Source of the DNA: Skeletonema tropicum
Lineage: Eukaryota > Bacillariophyta > Thalassiosirophyceae > Thalassiosirales > Thalassiosiraceae
Assembly (NCBI GenBank): GCA_037178625.1
Contig: JAWZXG010000063.1
Location: 1-45,143, forward strand
DNA: 45,143 bases
Direction of reading: 5' to 3'
Shown here: positions 20,481 to 32,194 of the stretch, piece after piece
Numbering within the stretch: the first letter of the stretch is position 1
Layout: each line of letters opens with the position of its first letter
The notes under the pieces: model-generated
Seen by the model: the letters and a program-made list of their open reading frames with translations, nothing else
Told to the model about the DNA's origin: nothing
Databases searched by the model: none
Position numbers and translations under genes: made by a program

Positions 20481-22138
20481 TTATTTAGAAGACTTGGAAG
20501 ACTTGGTAGACTTGGAAGACTTGGTAGACTTGGAAGACTTGGTAGACTTGATGGACGGAGACCTGGGAGGCTTGGGAGAATTGATGGAATTGAAGTTATC
20601 GAGTACCTCACTGCCCAATGCTACCTCACTGCCCAATGTTACCTCACTGCCCAATGTTACCTCACTGCCCAATGTTAGGGTACCCAACTGTGAAGTTGCC
20701 TCCTTGGGTGCCTTGCTCTCCTTGGGTGCCTTGCTCTCCTTGGGTGCGTTGGTGTCTTTAGGTGCTTTGCTTTCCTTGGGTGCCTTGCTCTCCTTGGGTG
20801 CCTTGCTCTCCTTGGGTGCCTTGCTCTCCGACCTCATGGCCTGACTGACGATGGTACTGCTCTCCTTGGGTGCCTTACTCTCCTTGGGTGCCTTGCTCTC
20901 CTTGGGAGCGTTGGTGTCCTTGGGTGCCTTGCTCTCCCTAGGTGCCTTGCTCTCCTTTGGTGCGTTGGTGTCCTTGGGTGCCTTGCTCTCCTTGGGCGCC
21001 TTGCTCTCCTTGGGTGCGTTGGTGTCTTTAGGTGCTTTGCTCTCCTTGGGTGCCTTGCTCTCCTTGGGTGCCTTGCTCTCAAACCTCATGGCCTGACTGA
21101 CGATGGTACTGCTCTCCTTGGGTGCCTTACTCTCCTTGGGTGCCTTGCTCTCCTTGGGAGCGTTGGTGTCCTTGGGTGCCTTGCTCTCCCTAGGTGCCTT
21201 GCTCTCCTTTGGTGCGTTGGTGTCCTTGGGTGCCTTGCTCTCCTTGGGCGCCTTGCTCTCCTTCGGTGCGTTGGTGTCTTTAGGTGCTTTGCTCTCCTTG
21301 GGTGCCTTGCTCTCCTTGGGTGCCTTGCTCTCAAACCTCATGGCCTGACTGACGATGGTACTGCTCTCCTTGGGTGCCTTACTCTCCTTGGGTGCCTTGC
21401 TCTCCTTGGGAGCGTTGGTGTCCTTGGGTGCCTTGCTCTCCTTGGGCGCCTTGCTCTCCTTTGGTGCGTTGGTGTCTTTAGGTGCTTTGCTCTCCTTGGG
21501 TGCCTTGCTCTCCGACCTCATGGCCTGACTGACGATGGTACTGCTCTCCTTGGGTGCCTTACTCTCCTTGGGTGCTTTGCTCTCCTTGGGAGCGTTGGTG
21601 TCCTTGGGTGCCTTGCTCTCCCTAGGTGCCTTGCTCTCCTTGGGCGCCTTGCTCTCCTTCGGTGCGTTGGTGTCTTTAGGTGCTTTGCTCTCCTTGGGAG
21701 CGTTGGTGTCCTTGGGCGCCTTACTCTCCTTCGGTGCGTTGGTGTCTTTAGGTGCTTTGCTCTCCTTGGGAGCGTTGGTGTCCTTGGGCGCCTTACTCTC
21801 CTTCGGTGCCTTGCTGTCAAGGCGTCTATCAGATACCGTGCTGACTGCGCAAGATTCCCCTCAATCAACTCATAGTTCGCATTGTTCATTCCGCTCAAAG
21901 TAGCCATACCGAAGACCATGACAAGTGCTGCAATGGGTGCAAGGGCGAGGGCTTTAGCCTTCCAGGACTTTTTGTTGGAGCGAGGCTTGCTACTGCCATC
22001 GTTAAAGTTATCAGATTCGTAGGTTGAAGCGCTGGAGTTGGAAAAAATGCTGTCGGTAGCAATGTCGACATCATCGGCGGCGTTCGCGTTGTTATTGATA
22101 TTGTTATCGAAGTCGAAGTTGGTAGACATGTTGATCAA
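20481..22138 (-). pseudogene. Lys-rich K-x-x-K repeat membrane protein, silaffin-like (one-base frameshift)
   Basis: The N-terminus (22138 to about 21850) has an Asn/Asp-rich segment, a basic patch (RSNKKSWKAK) and one hydrophobic helix (ALALAPIAALVMVFGMATLSG), typical of a signal anchor. It leads into hundreds of residues of KAPKES and KAPKDTNAPKES repeats, four TLGSEV units, then a Lys/Ser tail (KSTKSSKSTKSSK). Lysines are spaced exactly three apart in most units, the K-x-x-K pattern of diatom silaffins and pentalysine clusters. The frame breaks at about 21847: the partial copy at 26215 reads CAGTCCAGCACGG where this one reads CAGTCAGCACGG, and the extra C would join the halves into about 550 residues. 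It may be a real mutation or a sequencing error. A biosilica role is inference. Confidence 0.7.
20690..21825 (-). repeat. Coding tandem repeats: 18-bp KAPKES units inside 252-bp higher-order units
   Basis: Short KAPKES and KAPKDTNAPKES units are grouped in higher-order units bounded by SSTIVSQAM. Two full 252-bp (84-residue) units are nearly identical (about 20850-21101 and 21102-21353), with shorter units on each side. The opposite strand shows long LGALLS frames as a by-product. Confidence 0.92.
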
Positions 22139-23950
22139 CGCACGTCTTGTTATGATAATAATAAGATGCAGCGAACCAAACCAAATTTATAATTATGAGA
22201 TGAAAGTGAAAGATAGAATTCTAGGACCTGCCTTTGATGACCCTCAAGTCAGCAATCAGCGATGCGTTCGCTGAGCGAGTGCACGCAAATAGTATTGTGT
22301 GATTTCTTTCTCGACATTTCTGCATACAGGTCATTTCTTTCTCCTTATCGCCGATTGGGTGTGATGAGACGAGAATGAGCTAATGTAGCTCACATTCAAA
22401 ATCCAGCCAACTTTTTACTTTCTCACCACACGATTATCCACCGCACACCGCCGGCCGTCTGCCGTCTTTCCAGCTCTTTCAAGGCTGTATCCGCCCACCA
22501 GTGTGGAGTGGCACCCACTCAAACATAAACACATTCATCGACGAAGGTCGGAAGTGGCTTTGTTGAACTTCCTTATCCTCTTCAAAATATTACAGTTTCA
22601 AAGAGGTAGCACATAAAATTCCGGCGATTTTTTTTGTGACCAACAACTGGTCTGATGGCATATCTACCATTTGTGAACGTAGTATATTTGACTGTGTCAG
22701 AGAGGTGTGTAGGGAGTTGTTATCTTTAACTGAACGGCCAACTTTTGTTCATATCAGAAACGGAGGCGGGTGGTTTATATTGCGTAGCCGTCGATACAAA
22801 CCTCCACTGCTGCGCGTCGTGTAGTCCAACTAGATGGGTATTTGAGTTCAAATACATAGCATAACTTCATCATGCTCATGACAATAATTTACATGCGTCA
22901 CTTCTACCAATGACACGCTTTCGTTTCGCATCAAAAGACAAGCCAAATCTTGTGAATCAACTTGCAATCACATCGAAACCGAAACCCGCTCCTGCTCTTT
23001 TTGAGTCATCGTTCCAGCAAGCCACCACACGACAAATTTGCCCGAAGAGCACTAGCCGTCGATTATTTGAAGCTAATAGAAATGTACTTTCATCAATGTG
23101 CCGTGTGTCATACTCGACGACGGTCAATGCAGAAGAAAGTATGCATCACACATGCGCCGCACCAGAAGATTGCTGAGAGTATAATATTTAAAGTCAACAA
23201 CCCGTGCTCATCCTCGCCCAATCCATCTAGTTGGATTTATGAAAGAAATTTCTTATACCAATACCCATCACATGGAAAGTACCTATGCTTGCCTTTACGC
23301 GGCGTCCAAGCCCGAGCCTCTTGGCGTACTCCTCTACTATGCAAATGTAACAGATATAAATAGCGTTTGAGACATTCAGTATCAACAACTGTGGAGAGTG
23401 GAGATCGTTGAAAAGAAGAACCATATTGTTGGCTGCTGACGACACAATCATCGAAATTAGTAGGTAATCTCAAAATATATTCGTTACATTAATCGATCAA
23501 CATTTGCTTAATACTTTTACATTAACATTCAAAATCCTATCTACCCAAGTCGCTCATCTGATTGATAATTATGATAAGTTCTCGAAAATTCGCTGATTCA
23601 TTTGCTACACTTGGTGAAGCGTGCTTTAGCTTTAGAATTCTCGAGCGACTTGTAAAGGTGAGGGCGATTTAGATTAAGGTGTTTTGCTTGAGTGTCTTGA
23701 GGATAATAATAACTGTCTTTGTCTTGGTCGTGGCGGCGGGTGCCTTTGTTTGATACGGGAAATGGCTTGGTGTATTGCTAGGACGAGCACACGGGAGAGG
23801 CAGATGGAGATGGCGTTGCAGGCTGATGCAGGCGGCCTTTAAACAGCAGGCGGAGTAGGACATGAAGCAGCTGAAGGTGACTTGCTGCCCTCGGATGACG
23901 TGATGGCAAAAGTCTTCTTCTTCTTGTAAGGTTTTCTCCAGTGCTCGTGC
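21831..23950. repeat. Segment D, copy 1
   Basis: It corresponds to 26302-28430 with small indels. It includes the N-terminal part of the Lys-rich gene, its upstream region and about 1.8 kb of non-coding DNA. Indels inside the candidate ORFs (for example AAAAGACAAG versus ATCAAGACAAG near 22933 and 27409) shift frames between copies, so the plus-strand ORFs in D are probably not genes. Confidence 0.88.
22184..22191 (-). promoter_or_regulatory. Possible TATA box of the Lys-rich protein gene
   Basis: TATAAATT on the minus strand lies about 46 bp 5' of the start at 22138. It is conserved in the second copy at 26656-26663. Composition alone could produce it. Confidence 0.35.
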
Positions 23951-24635
23951 TTGGCATTCTTTTCCTGAATTCGTTTGGAGCGGCGGAGACCTGCTTCGTG
24001 AAGATTCACTCTTTTTGGGCATGATTTTGGGCATGAGCAACTGGTTCTGCTGCTCACCATCTGCGTCGCTGCAGGCATCAAAATCAGTCATAAGATTGAT
24101 AGGTCTGCCTGAATCATCGTCGGGTTGTTTGCGTTGCCTTTTGAGAGCAGGTTCTAAGGTGGCCACCTCCTGCTGCTCAACTCGGCGGGGAAGATCAACT
24201 CCCTCGGAAACTGGACGATCGTTGGTACTGCTGGGGTTTGAATTGGCACGAGGCAGTCGATCAAAGCTCGTGGCAAAAGGGTCGGACAAAGGATCTTCAG
24301 CTGCAGTACGGACTACAGCCTCCAATGGCGCGCTAAGCGATGACGCTTCAGTTGTCGGAGCCGTTCAGCACCAGTCTGGGAGGATAAGTATTGGATAGCA
24401 TTAGCCACCGCATCATCTTCAGCAGACTCGTAAGAATTACGGCAAAGGTCTTCCCAATCCGGAGGAGCCTCTCCTTTCTCCATATAAGGAACAGTCGTAA
24501 AATCATCATCAAAGACGCAATGAAACTGGGGAGATACTCGACCCTTGCGTGGATTGAAGATGAGTGCCACGTTACCTGCATGTAACGGACTATGACCACA
24601 GTAGACCCCAATTCTGCTGCGTGGTTCCCATATAA
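23880..24635 (-). pseudogene. Degraded Ty1/copia Pol fragment (between integrase and RT)
   Basis: Three minus-strand frames together carry the copia post-integrase region: first EPRSRIGVYCGHSPLHAGN and SPQFHCVFDDDFTTV (24628-24330), then a charged linker (24325 to about 24030), then LRRSKRIQEKNAK (about 23970-23930). Changes of frame near 24325 and 24020 show it is broken. No LTR, protease or RT domain is seen nearby. Recognition rests on the conserved VYxGHSPLHAGNVAL and SPQFHxVFDDDF motifs. Confidence 0.8.
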
Positions 24636-24639
24636 ATCA

Positions 24640-26214
24640 TAATATGTAATCGCCTTTCATCTACCTCGATATAGTCCAGACTTGTGATATTGAAACCAGA
24701 TAGGGTTGTCGATGGAGCAATCACGGTATGTACTGTATGCTTCTGCAATAAAAGGATCTGATTGTTTGAGCAAGGCGTAAGCGTTGCCTACAGGCAGGGG
24801 ATTTGCCGGGTTGTAGGATTAGTTTGCCAAATAAGGACGCAATCGTACAAGCACGGAGAGTGATGCGCCGGTAATGACAGCAGGAATGTATCATCCGCTG
24901 GAATTAAGGCGAAGGGGATGCGTCTAAAAGACATAACGATGTTGTCTACCTCCACTATTGATGAGCATGACTCAAGTATGAGTTGACGTATCATTGCGAA
25001 TGCGGCACCCTCTGTCATGCGAGATGGCTTCAAGTATCCGGATCACGATGTCGAGAAGAAGGAGACATCCAATATGTGTATTCCACAATAGACTGCTAGA
25101 GGTGGATATCATGACACATGAGGTGTAAAATAGGGGGTGGCGGTAAGGTAGCTCCGGGGAAACGTTCGAGCGGGGCATCAAAATAGATGTAGTGCTGGAA
25201 TGTGGTGAGCGGTGAGGATACGCCAAAGAAGCCGGACAATTGCAGCAGGAATGGATCATCTGCTGAAATTGGGGCTGGCGGGTCAACAGCAGTCAACAGC
25301 GCTAAGAGTGAGAAGCCATTCCAGAGGGAGACAATGCATAATGATCGACTTTCGGAATTTAGGCTAATGGGTGTTGGCAGCGCCGCCCTCTTTGGAGACA
25401 TCAAAAAGACTGTTCCATGATGAAGACGTGCTCCTACCCATAAGACTGCGGAAAGATCCGGAGTCAAAGTAGGAAAGCCGAAGGTTCGGCGGGGGTGCCA
25501 TCTGATGCCTTGCGGCAGGGAGGGGCTGGTGTAAGCAGGGGTGCCACCTAATGCCTTGCAGCAGGGAGGGGCTGATGTGTGCCTGCCAAAGCACCATCAG
25601 AGATAAAAGAGCGGGTCTTATAAACTATTAGGTTGCTTTGTGATGCAGCTGTCGTAGCTTGGGTCATCTGTGATGGCAATTGGCAAGGGAAAGCTAACGC
25701 TTTGGAGATATGTCTACAACGATGTTGACAATGTTCTAATGGAAGAGAATTGTGGGATTATTTTAGAGGTTGATTGGCCGATGAGTGCATCTGTGCATCG
25801 TCCACGTGGTTATGTACTGTGGCCGCTGCGACTATGACGCACTTGACGTAATCATTCTATGGCAATCAATACTTCGAGAGGTTTCCAACAAAGTCGACGT
25901 GACTCTTGTGAGTCCCGTCTAAGCTCACAATACCGAGGAAGAGGAGCAGAAGACGAATGACCATCGAAAATAGAAGCGATAGCACGATATTTGGCCTTCG
26001 GTCGTGCCGCAGCTGTTTGCTGCCAATTGCGGGCGAATCAAATGCAACAAAACGCCGACCGCACCCCGAATGTATCACGAGGTGTTATAGAAGGGAGAGA
26101 GGTGGTGATAGATCGTCATTATTATTGTTAATGGTGTCTACTACTGCCGAAGCCGGCCGTCATGGTTTGGGTGATTTTGATACTGGTTTGGCTGTGTGTG
26201 GGTGTGCGTGGGCT
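24640..26214. other. Interval without a supported gene
   Basis: About 1.6 kb. Two minus-strand stretches encode a similar motif, P-I-(S/P)-A-D-D-x-F-L-L (near 25245-25270 and 24885-24910), in different frames, which may be two decayed copies of one domain. A GGTGCCA-CT-ATGCCTTGC-GCAGGGAGGGGCTG motif is directly repeated at about 25493-25528 and 25540-25575. Confidence 0.35.
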
Positions 26215-26610
26215 TCAGGTTATTTCTGTGCTACGATGAAAAAGTGTGAATTGTGGTTCTGTCCGTGGTTGTGGCCCAGCCACAACCAATCCCGCCACTA
26301 GAGATACCGTGCTGGACTGCGCAAGATTCCCCTCAATCAACTCATAGTTCGCATTGTTCATTCCGCTCAAAGTGGCCATACCGAAGACCATGACAAGTGC
26401 TGCAATGGGTGCAAGGGCGAGGGCTTTAGCCTTCCAGGACTTTTTGTTGGAGCGAGGCTTGCTACTGCCATCTTTAACGTTATCAGATTCGTAGGTTGAA
26501 GCGCTGGAGTTGGAAAAAATGCTGTCGGTAGCAATGTCGACATCATCGGCGGCGTTCGCGTTGTTATTGATATTGTTATCGAAGTCGAAGTTGGTAGACA
26601 TGTTGATCAA
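26215..26610 (-). pseudogene. N-terminal fragment of the Lys-rich membrane protein
   Basis: 131 residues. The first 95 or so match the N-terminus of the gene at 22138, including the Asn-rich segment and the hydrophobic helix. At the segment D boundary (26302) the repeats are replaced by an unrelated tail (LVAGLVVAGPQPRTEPQ) and a stop. The frame across the junction shows the base that is missing at about 21847. It could still yield a short anchored protein. Confidence 0.7.
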
Positions 26611-28430
26611 CGCACGTCTTGTTATGATAATAATAAGATGCAGCGAACCAAACCAAATTTATAATTATGAGATGAAAGTGAAAGATAGAATTCTAGGACC
26701 TGCCTTTGATGACCCTCAAGTCAGCAATCAGCGATGCGTTCGCTGAGCGAGTGCACGCAAATAGTATTGTGTGATTTCTTTCTCGACATTTCTGCATACA
26801 GGTCATTTCTTTCTCCTTATCGCCGATTGGGGTGTGATGAGACGAGAACGAGCTAATTTAGCTCACATTCAAAATCCAGCCAACTTTTTACTTTCTCACC
26901 ACACGATTATCCACCGCACACCGCCGGCCGTCTGCCGTCTTTCCAGCTCTTTCAGGCGTGTATCCGCCCACCAGTGTGGAGTGGCACCCACTCAAACATA
27001 AACACATTCATCGACGAAGGTCGGACGGAAGTGGCTTTGTTGAACTTCCTTATCCTCTTCAAAATATTACAGTTTCAAAGAGGTAGCACATAAAATTCCG
27101 GCGATTTTTTTTGTGACCAACAACTGGTCTGATGGCATATCTACCATTTGTGAACGTAGTATATTTGACTGTGTCAGAGAGGTGTGTAGGGAGTTGTTAT
27201 CTTTAACTGAACGGCCAATTTTTGTTCATATCAGAAACGGAGGCGGGTGGTTTATATTGCGTAGCCGTCGATACAAACCTCCACTGCTGCGCGTCGTGTA
27301 GTCCAACTAGATGGGTATTTGAGTTCAAATACATAGCATAACTTCATCATGCTCATGACAATAATTTACATGCGTCACTTCTACCAATGACACGCTTTCG
27401 TTTTGCATCAAGACAAGCCAAATCTTGTGAATCAACTTGCAATCACATCGAAACCGAAACCGAAACCCGCTCCTGCTCTTTTTGAGTCATCGTTCCAGCA
27501 AGCCACCACACGACAAATTTGCCCGAAGAGCACTAGCCGTCGATTATTTGAAGCTAATAGAAATGTACTTTCATCAATGTGCCGTGTGTCATACTCGACG
27601 ACGGTCAATGCAGAAGAAAAGTATGCATCACACATGCGCCGCACCAGAAGATTGCTGAGAGTATAATATTTAAAGTCAACAACCCGTGCTCATCCTCGCC
27701 CAATCCATCTAGTTGGATTTATGAAAGAAATTTCTTATATCAATACCCATCACATGGAAAGTACCTATGCTTGCCTTTACGCAGCGTCCAAGCCCGAGCC
27801 TCTTGGCGTACTCCTCTACTATGCAAATGTAACAGATATAAATAGCGTTTGAGACATTCAGTATAAACAACTGTGGAGAGTGGAGATCGTTGAAAAGAAG
27901 AACCATATTGTTGGCTGCTGACGACACAATCATCGAAATTAGTAGGTAATCTCAAAATATATTCGTTACATTAATCGATCAACATTTGCTTAATACTTTT
28001 ACATTAACATTCAAAATCCTATCTACCCAAGTCCAAGTCGCTCATTGATTGATAATTATGATAAGTTCTCGAAAATTCGCTGATTCATTTGCTACACTTG
28101 GTGAAGCGTGCTTTAGCTTTAGAATTCTCGAGCGACTTGTAAAGGTGAGGGCGATTTAGATTAAGGTGTTTTGCTTGAGTGTCTTGAGGATAATAACTGT
28201 CTTTGTCTTGGTCGTGGCGGCGGGTGCCTTTGTTTGATACGGGAAATGGCTTGGTGTATTGCTAGGACGAGCACACGGGAGAGGCAGATGGCGTTGCAGG
28301 CTGATGCAGGCGGCCTTTAAACAGCAGGCGGAGTAGGACATGAAGCAGCTGAAGGTGACTTGCTGCCCTCGGATGACGTGATGGCAAAAGTCTTCTTCTT
28401 CTTGTGAGGTTTCCTCCACTGCTCTTGGTC
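26302..28430. repeat. Segment D, copy 2
   Basis: Second copy of 21831-23950. Homology fades after about 28425, inside the copia-like sequence of copy 1. Differences are a few substitutions and short indels (for example an extra GGAC at about 27025 and a 9-bp loss near 28290). Confidence 0.88.
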
Positions 28431-29810
28431 TTGAAGAACACAAAGAAAATATTGCTCTCAGGCCAACGCGCCAGAACAAAATCAATTTCTTTATCACGCG
28501 AGAAAGAGATGGAATCCGACTGCACCCCCCAGGCTGCCTCCCTGGATCGAATCCCTTCTCCATTTTCGCTAAAAAACTGCATACGATACCCTCGTCTATC
28601 CAAGGAAGGTTGAGTAAGAGTGTCGCCACGCATAACTTACATCATCTGAGAAGAACACAATATCAGGACGAAGTTCTATGCCTGAACAAGGCCTGAACAA
28701 CCAATCTTTTATTTTCTCGTGAGGTTACATTTTACTGTGGTAGGGATAGTACGAAAGAGTTATCTTCGCCGAGTGACCAAATCATTTGTTTGGAGCGAAG
28801 CAGGAACAGAGGCGACAGTTATCGTCAATACAACCGATCGTAAGATGCAGGAAGCTGGTAGGTCCCTTTAATATTACCTTTGGTCGCTATCACAAATAAT
28901 GTACAAGATATTCACACGTACATGCAAGTTGGAGATCTAAATAATGAATGTATCTTACTGGTGTTGGAGCTACTCCTCTTCGGCCACAACAAAGTATCTG
29001 TCATAAATGTGAGAAAGAGATCCGGTAGTCACCACAATTGTTTCGTCCATAAGATTGATATCTAATTCTAGAGGGGCAATTTAGTACAATTACATAGGAT
29101 ACCTTAAGCATAACTCATCAAGACAGCCAAAGCTTATGAGTTGATCTTGCAACCACATCAAAATTAACTCCCGAACGTTGCTGAGCCATCATCCCAGCAA
29201 GCCGCCACGACAATGTTTCCGACGATGCATCTAGTCGTCGATTGTTCGAAGCCAATAGAATTGTATTCCCTCCAGTGTGCCGACTGTCAATAGACTCGAC
29301 GGTCCACTGGAGTATGTAGACAGACACCACATTCGGCGCATTTCGGTGGCTCCCACTTCCTCTATTGCGGTTAGAATTGGAGGGCTGAAGTCGCCATGGT
29401 TTTGCTAGTAAATGTGTGCACAAAATGTAGAAATGATGCTTGGCGCCAAAACAAAACTAGATTTCAAAATCTAAAAGCAGGAGTTCTCATAATGATCTCA
29501 CGCACAAAAACGTTAATACCGTTTGTATACACTAGATATTTTAGGGGTGAATGCTTTTGACAACCAACTAGTGAGACGGCAACACCCAGCATATTCTAAC
29601 TCGCAAGAGTCTGGGGAACACGAATATGTTGGGTGTTGCCGTCTCAGGGGTGTTTTATTGGTCGAACTCACTAACTACCCTCTACGTAGGAATTAGTTCA
29701 AAGTCGGAGTCACACAAATGTCGTCTGCCGCGGTCTCGAATCCACCGTGGGCAAGCTCTCGACAAATCGGCTGCTAACAAAAAGCATCCACTGTCAACCC
29801 CAGGTTCCCG
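28431..29810. other. Interval without a supported gene between segment D and carboxypeptidase copy 2
   Basis: No gene is seen. Positions 29115-29330 are a diverged third version of part of segment D (compare 22930-23130). A long hairpin is at 29572-29646. The rest shows nothing I can name. Confidence 0.4.
29572..29646. repeat. Inverted repeat, 25-bp arms
   Basis: Arm 29572-29596 (TGAGACGGCAACACCC, continuing) pairs with 29622-29646 with one mismatch around a 25-nt loop. It is non-coding. It may be a foldback element or the core of a small transcribed hairpin. Confidence 0.8.
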
Positions 29811-30049
29811 TGATCGGACATAACTACTACCGCTAGTGATTCTATTATCGATGGATTAGATCAGTCTTTGACACGATCTATCCAGCGATTCAACGCATCT
29901 TTGATGTCCTCCGGAAGTGCACGTGCAGAAGTCTACTAAGTATTGCTTGACGCTTTCACTTCCTTTCACTTCTTCATTTGAGTGTCTTTTTGGGGACAAT
30001 ACCACAAAATACACTTCTTACTTTGATGAGATACTGTTCATAATCATTC

Positions 30050-32044
30050 ATGATGATGCTCTCCATTACCTTATCCCTGCTCCTGACAGCATTGCGCTCT
30101 GTCGAAGCGGTGCGCAGGCTCCCCCACCAAGAACATGAGCTTATTGACGGACGTCGGCTCTTCTCAATTAAGGACCACAATCATGATCCTCAGCAGCAAT
30201 CCTCTACACGACAACAATTATTATCATCACAACATCGGCGAGAAGAGATTACAAATCCCGACGACCATCTCGTAACATCACTCCCCCTCCTCGCAGATGG
30301 TGCTCTCAAAACACGTCATTGGGCAGGTCATCTCCCCGCATCGAAGGATCCAGATGATAAAAAGATTTTCTACTGGCTTTTCGAGCCAGGTAATACGGAC
30401 AATAATGTCCCACCTGAAAGTATTCCTCTCATTGTGTGGATAAGTGGAGGGCCAGGATGCAGCGCCATGGACGGATTATGGTTGCAAAATGGACCTCTAA
30501 GATTGAAAAATGATGGAAACAGTTGGATTGTCGATGTCAATGAGCATGGTTGGAACAATGCCCCTGCTTGGACTATGTATGTTGATCAGCCTGTAGGAAC
30601 TGGTCTAAGCTTTACCAAAAAAGAATCGTACTGCAAGAATGACTTTGAAGTGAATCGGGACTTTCATTACTTTCTAGAGGAATTCTTTTTGTTACACGCG
30701 GATAATTTTTTATCAGATGGCAACATAAATGGTGCAAGAATGTTGCGACGCTCATTTTACTTCGCTGGAGAATCACATGCGGGGCACTACATACCAAGTA
30801 TGATGGACTTCATTCTACAGAGAAATGATGGCAAACTTGTACCAGACCAAAAGAATGGGCTGGGACCGCTACGTGTAAATATACCAATTCATGGTGCTGC
30901 GATTGGTAATGGATGGGTGGATCCGTTTCATCAGTATGCCGCAGCGGATGCTGCATATGGTATGGGGATCATCGGGACTGCACAAAGAGCCAATCTTGAA
31001 AATATGGAACGTACCTGCCAAGCCAAGTTAAAGTCGGGCAATTTAAATGCAGAAGTTTGTTTTTCATTGTTGGATGACATCATAGATCAGTCTCATGGGG
31101 CAAATGGAAAGACTATTGTCAATCAATATGATACACGAACGTGGTTGATGAAGGGGGCTCCGTCTTACCCTCCTGGTTCCAAGGAAGTAGAAACTTACCT
31201 TGGCGGGAAGAAATCATATAGCGAGCCACCTCTTGTTGTTGACTTTCATGCTGTGTTGAAATCTATCCATGCAATGGAGTTACTGGAAGCAGGTCTCACT
31301 TATGAGGAATGCTCTGGACCGGTATACCTTGCATTAGTGCACCAAGATGGTTTGGGTGTAGTTGATGAAGTAGTCCGAATCCTAGATCATGAGTCGAAGC
31401 CTCACATGATGTTTTTCAATGGAATAAATGATTTGGTCTGCAATCATGTGGGTAACGAACGCCTTTTGGACCTTTTGCCGTGGAGCAAAGCATCTGAATA
31501 TATAAAACAACCAAGGTATGCCTGGGACGCACCTGTCGATCCTTCGCTGAAAAACAATTATAAGGAAGGTCGTCCAGATGGGTATGTCAAGACATTTGAG
31601 AATTTGACGTACCTGAAACTCTTCGAGGCCGGTCATGGCGCTACGATGGATCAACCTGGTGTTTGTCTTTCCATGATGCAAATACTCATATCTGGTCAGG
31701 TGGCATCAGGATTTCTCCATTCTAGACAAATGATAGACAGCGCAGATTCAAACCAGGAAAAGAGTTGCTCGTTAACGGAGTGTCCAAATTGCGTACCTGA
31801 ACATACATTCACTCCATCGGTCATCCATGACAACTCGTCACTCTCATACAGTGATCTTGGTGTTGTACTAGCGGCCTTTTGTTTGGGCATGTTACTTCTA
31901 TTAACCTGTCTGTTTTTTAGATGCCAAAATAATAGCAGAGGAAAGAGAAAGTTGCTTGTCACAACCGAGGAAGCTCACGATTTAGTATCATATCAAAGAG
32001 GTACAATCAAGCAGGAGGCTCCAAGCTCAGCAGCCAGCAGCTGA
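30050..32044 (+). CDS. KEX1-like membrane serine carboxypeptidase (family S10), copy 2
   Basis: The 664-residue product is identical to that of 17214-19208, with Ser242, Asp461, His529, signal peptide and C-terminal membrane helix all intact. Its 5' flank is shared with copy 1 only back to 29811, so promoter elements further upstream differ. Exact identity implies very recent duplication, gene conversion, or duplicated placement of one sequence by the assembler. Confidence 0.92.
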   Translation: MMMLSITLSLLLTALRSVEAVRRLPHQEHELIDGRRLFSIKDHNHDPQQQSSTRQQLLSSQHRREEITNPDDHLVTSLPLLADGALKTRHWAGHLPASKDPDDKKIFYWLFEPGNTDNNVPPESIPLIVWISGGPGCSAMDGLWLQNGPLRLKNDGNSWIVDVNEHGWNNAPAWTMYVDQPVGTGLSFTKKESYCKNDFEVNRDFHYFLEEFFLLHADNFLSDGNINGARMLRRSFYFAGESHAGHYIPSMMDFILQRNDGKLVPDQKNGLGPLRVNIPIHGAAIGNGWVDPFHQYAAADAAYGMGIIGTAQRANLENMERTCQAKLKSGNLNAEVCFSLLDDIIDQSHGANGKTIVNQYDTRTWLMKGAPSYPPGSKEVETYLGGKKSYSEPPLVVDFHAVLKSIHAMELLEAGLTYEECSGPVYLALVHQDGLGVVDEVVRILDHESKPHMMFFNGINDLVCNHVGNERLLDLLPWSKASEYIKQPRYAWDAPVDPSLKNNYKEGRPDGYVKTFENLTYLKLFEAGHGATMDQPGVCLSMMQILISGQVASGFLHSRQMIDSADSNQEKSCSLTECPNCVPEHTFTPSVIHDNSSLSYSDLGVVLAAFCLGMLLLLTCLFFRCQNNSRGKRKLLVTTEEAHDLVSYQRGTIKQEAPSSAASS

Positions 32045-32194
32045 ATGGTGGAAAGACGAATTTTGAAAGAATTGACGAGACGGGCATCTGGAACGTTAGT
32101 TGTCGCATCAAAAACATATCAAATAATCAAGAGCACGCACAGCTTTATGATGCACCATGGAGCCGTATCTTTTGATATCTTGTCTCCTAGACAG

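Noticed and set aside
20494..21903. Long plus-strand ORFs rich in LGALLS opposite the Lys-rich gene
   Set aside because: They are the antisense reading of an 18-bp coding repeat, which keeps several frames open. The minus-strand frame has a membrane anchor, varied motifs and a proper C-terminus.
22636..22824. 62-codon plus-strand ORF present in both segment D copies
   Set aside because: It is preserved only because the segments are recent duplicates; neighbouring ORFs are shifted by indels and no protein family is recognisable.
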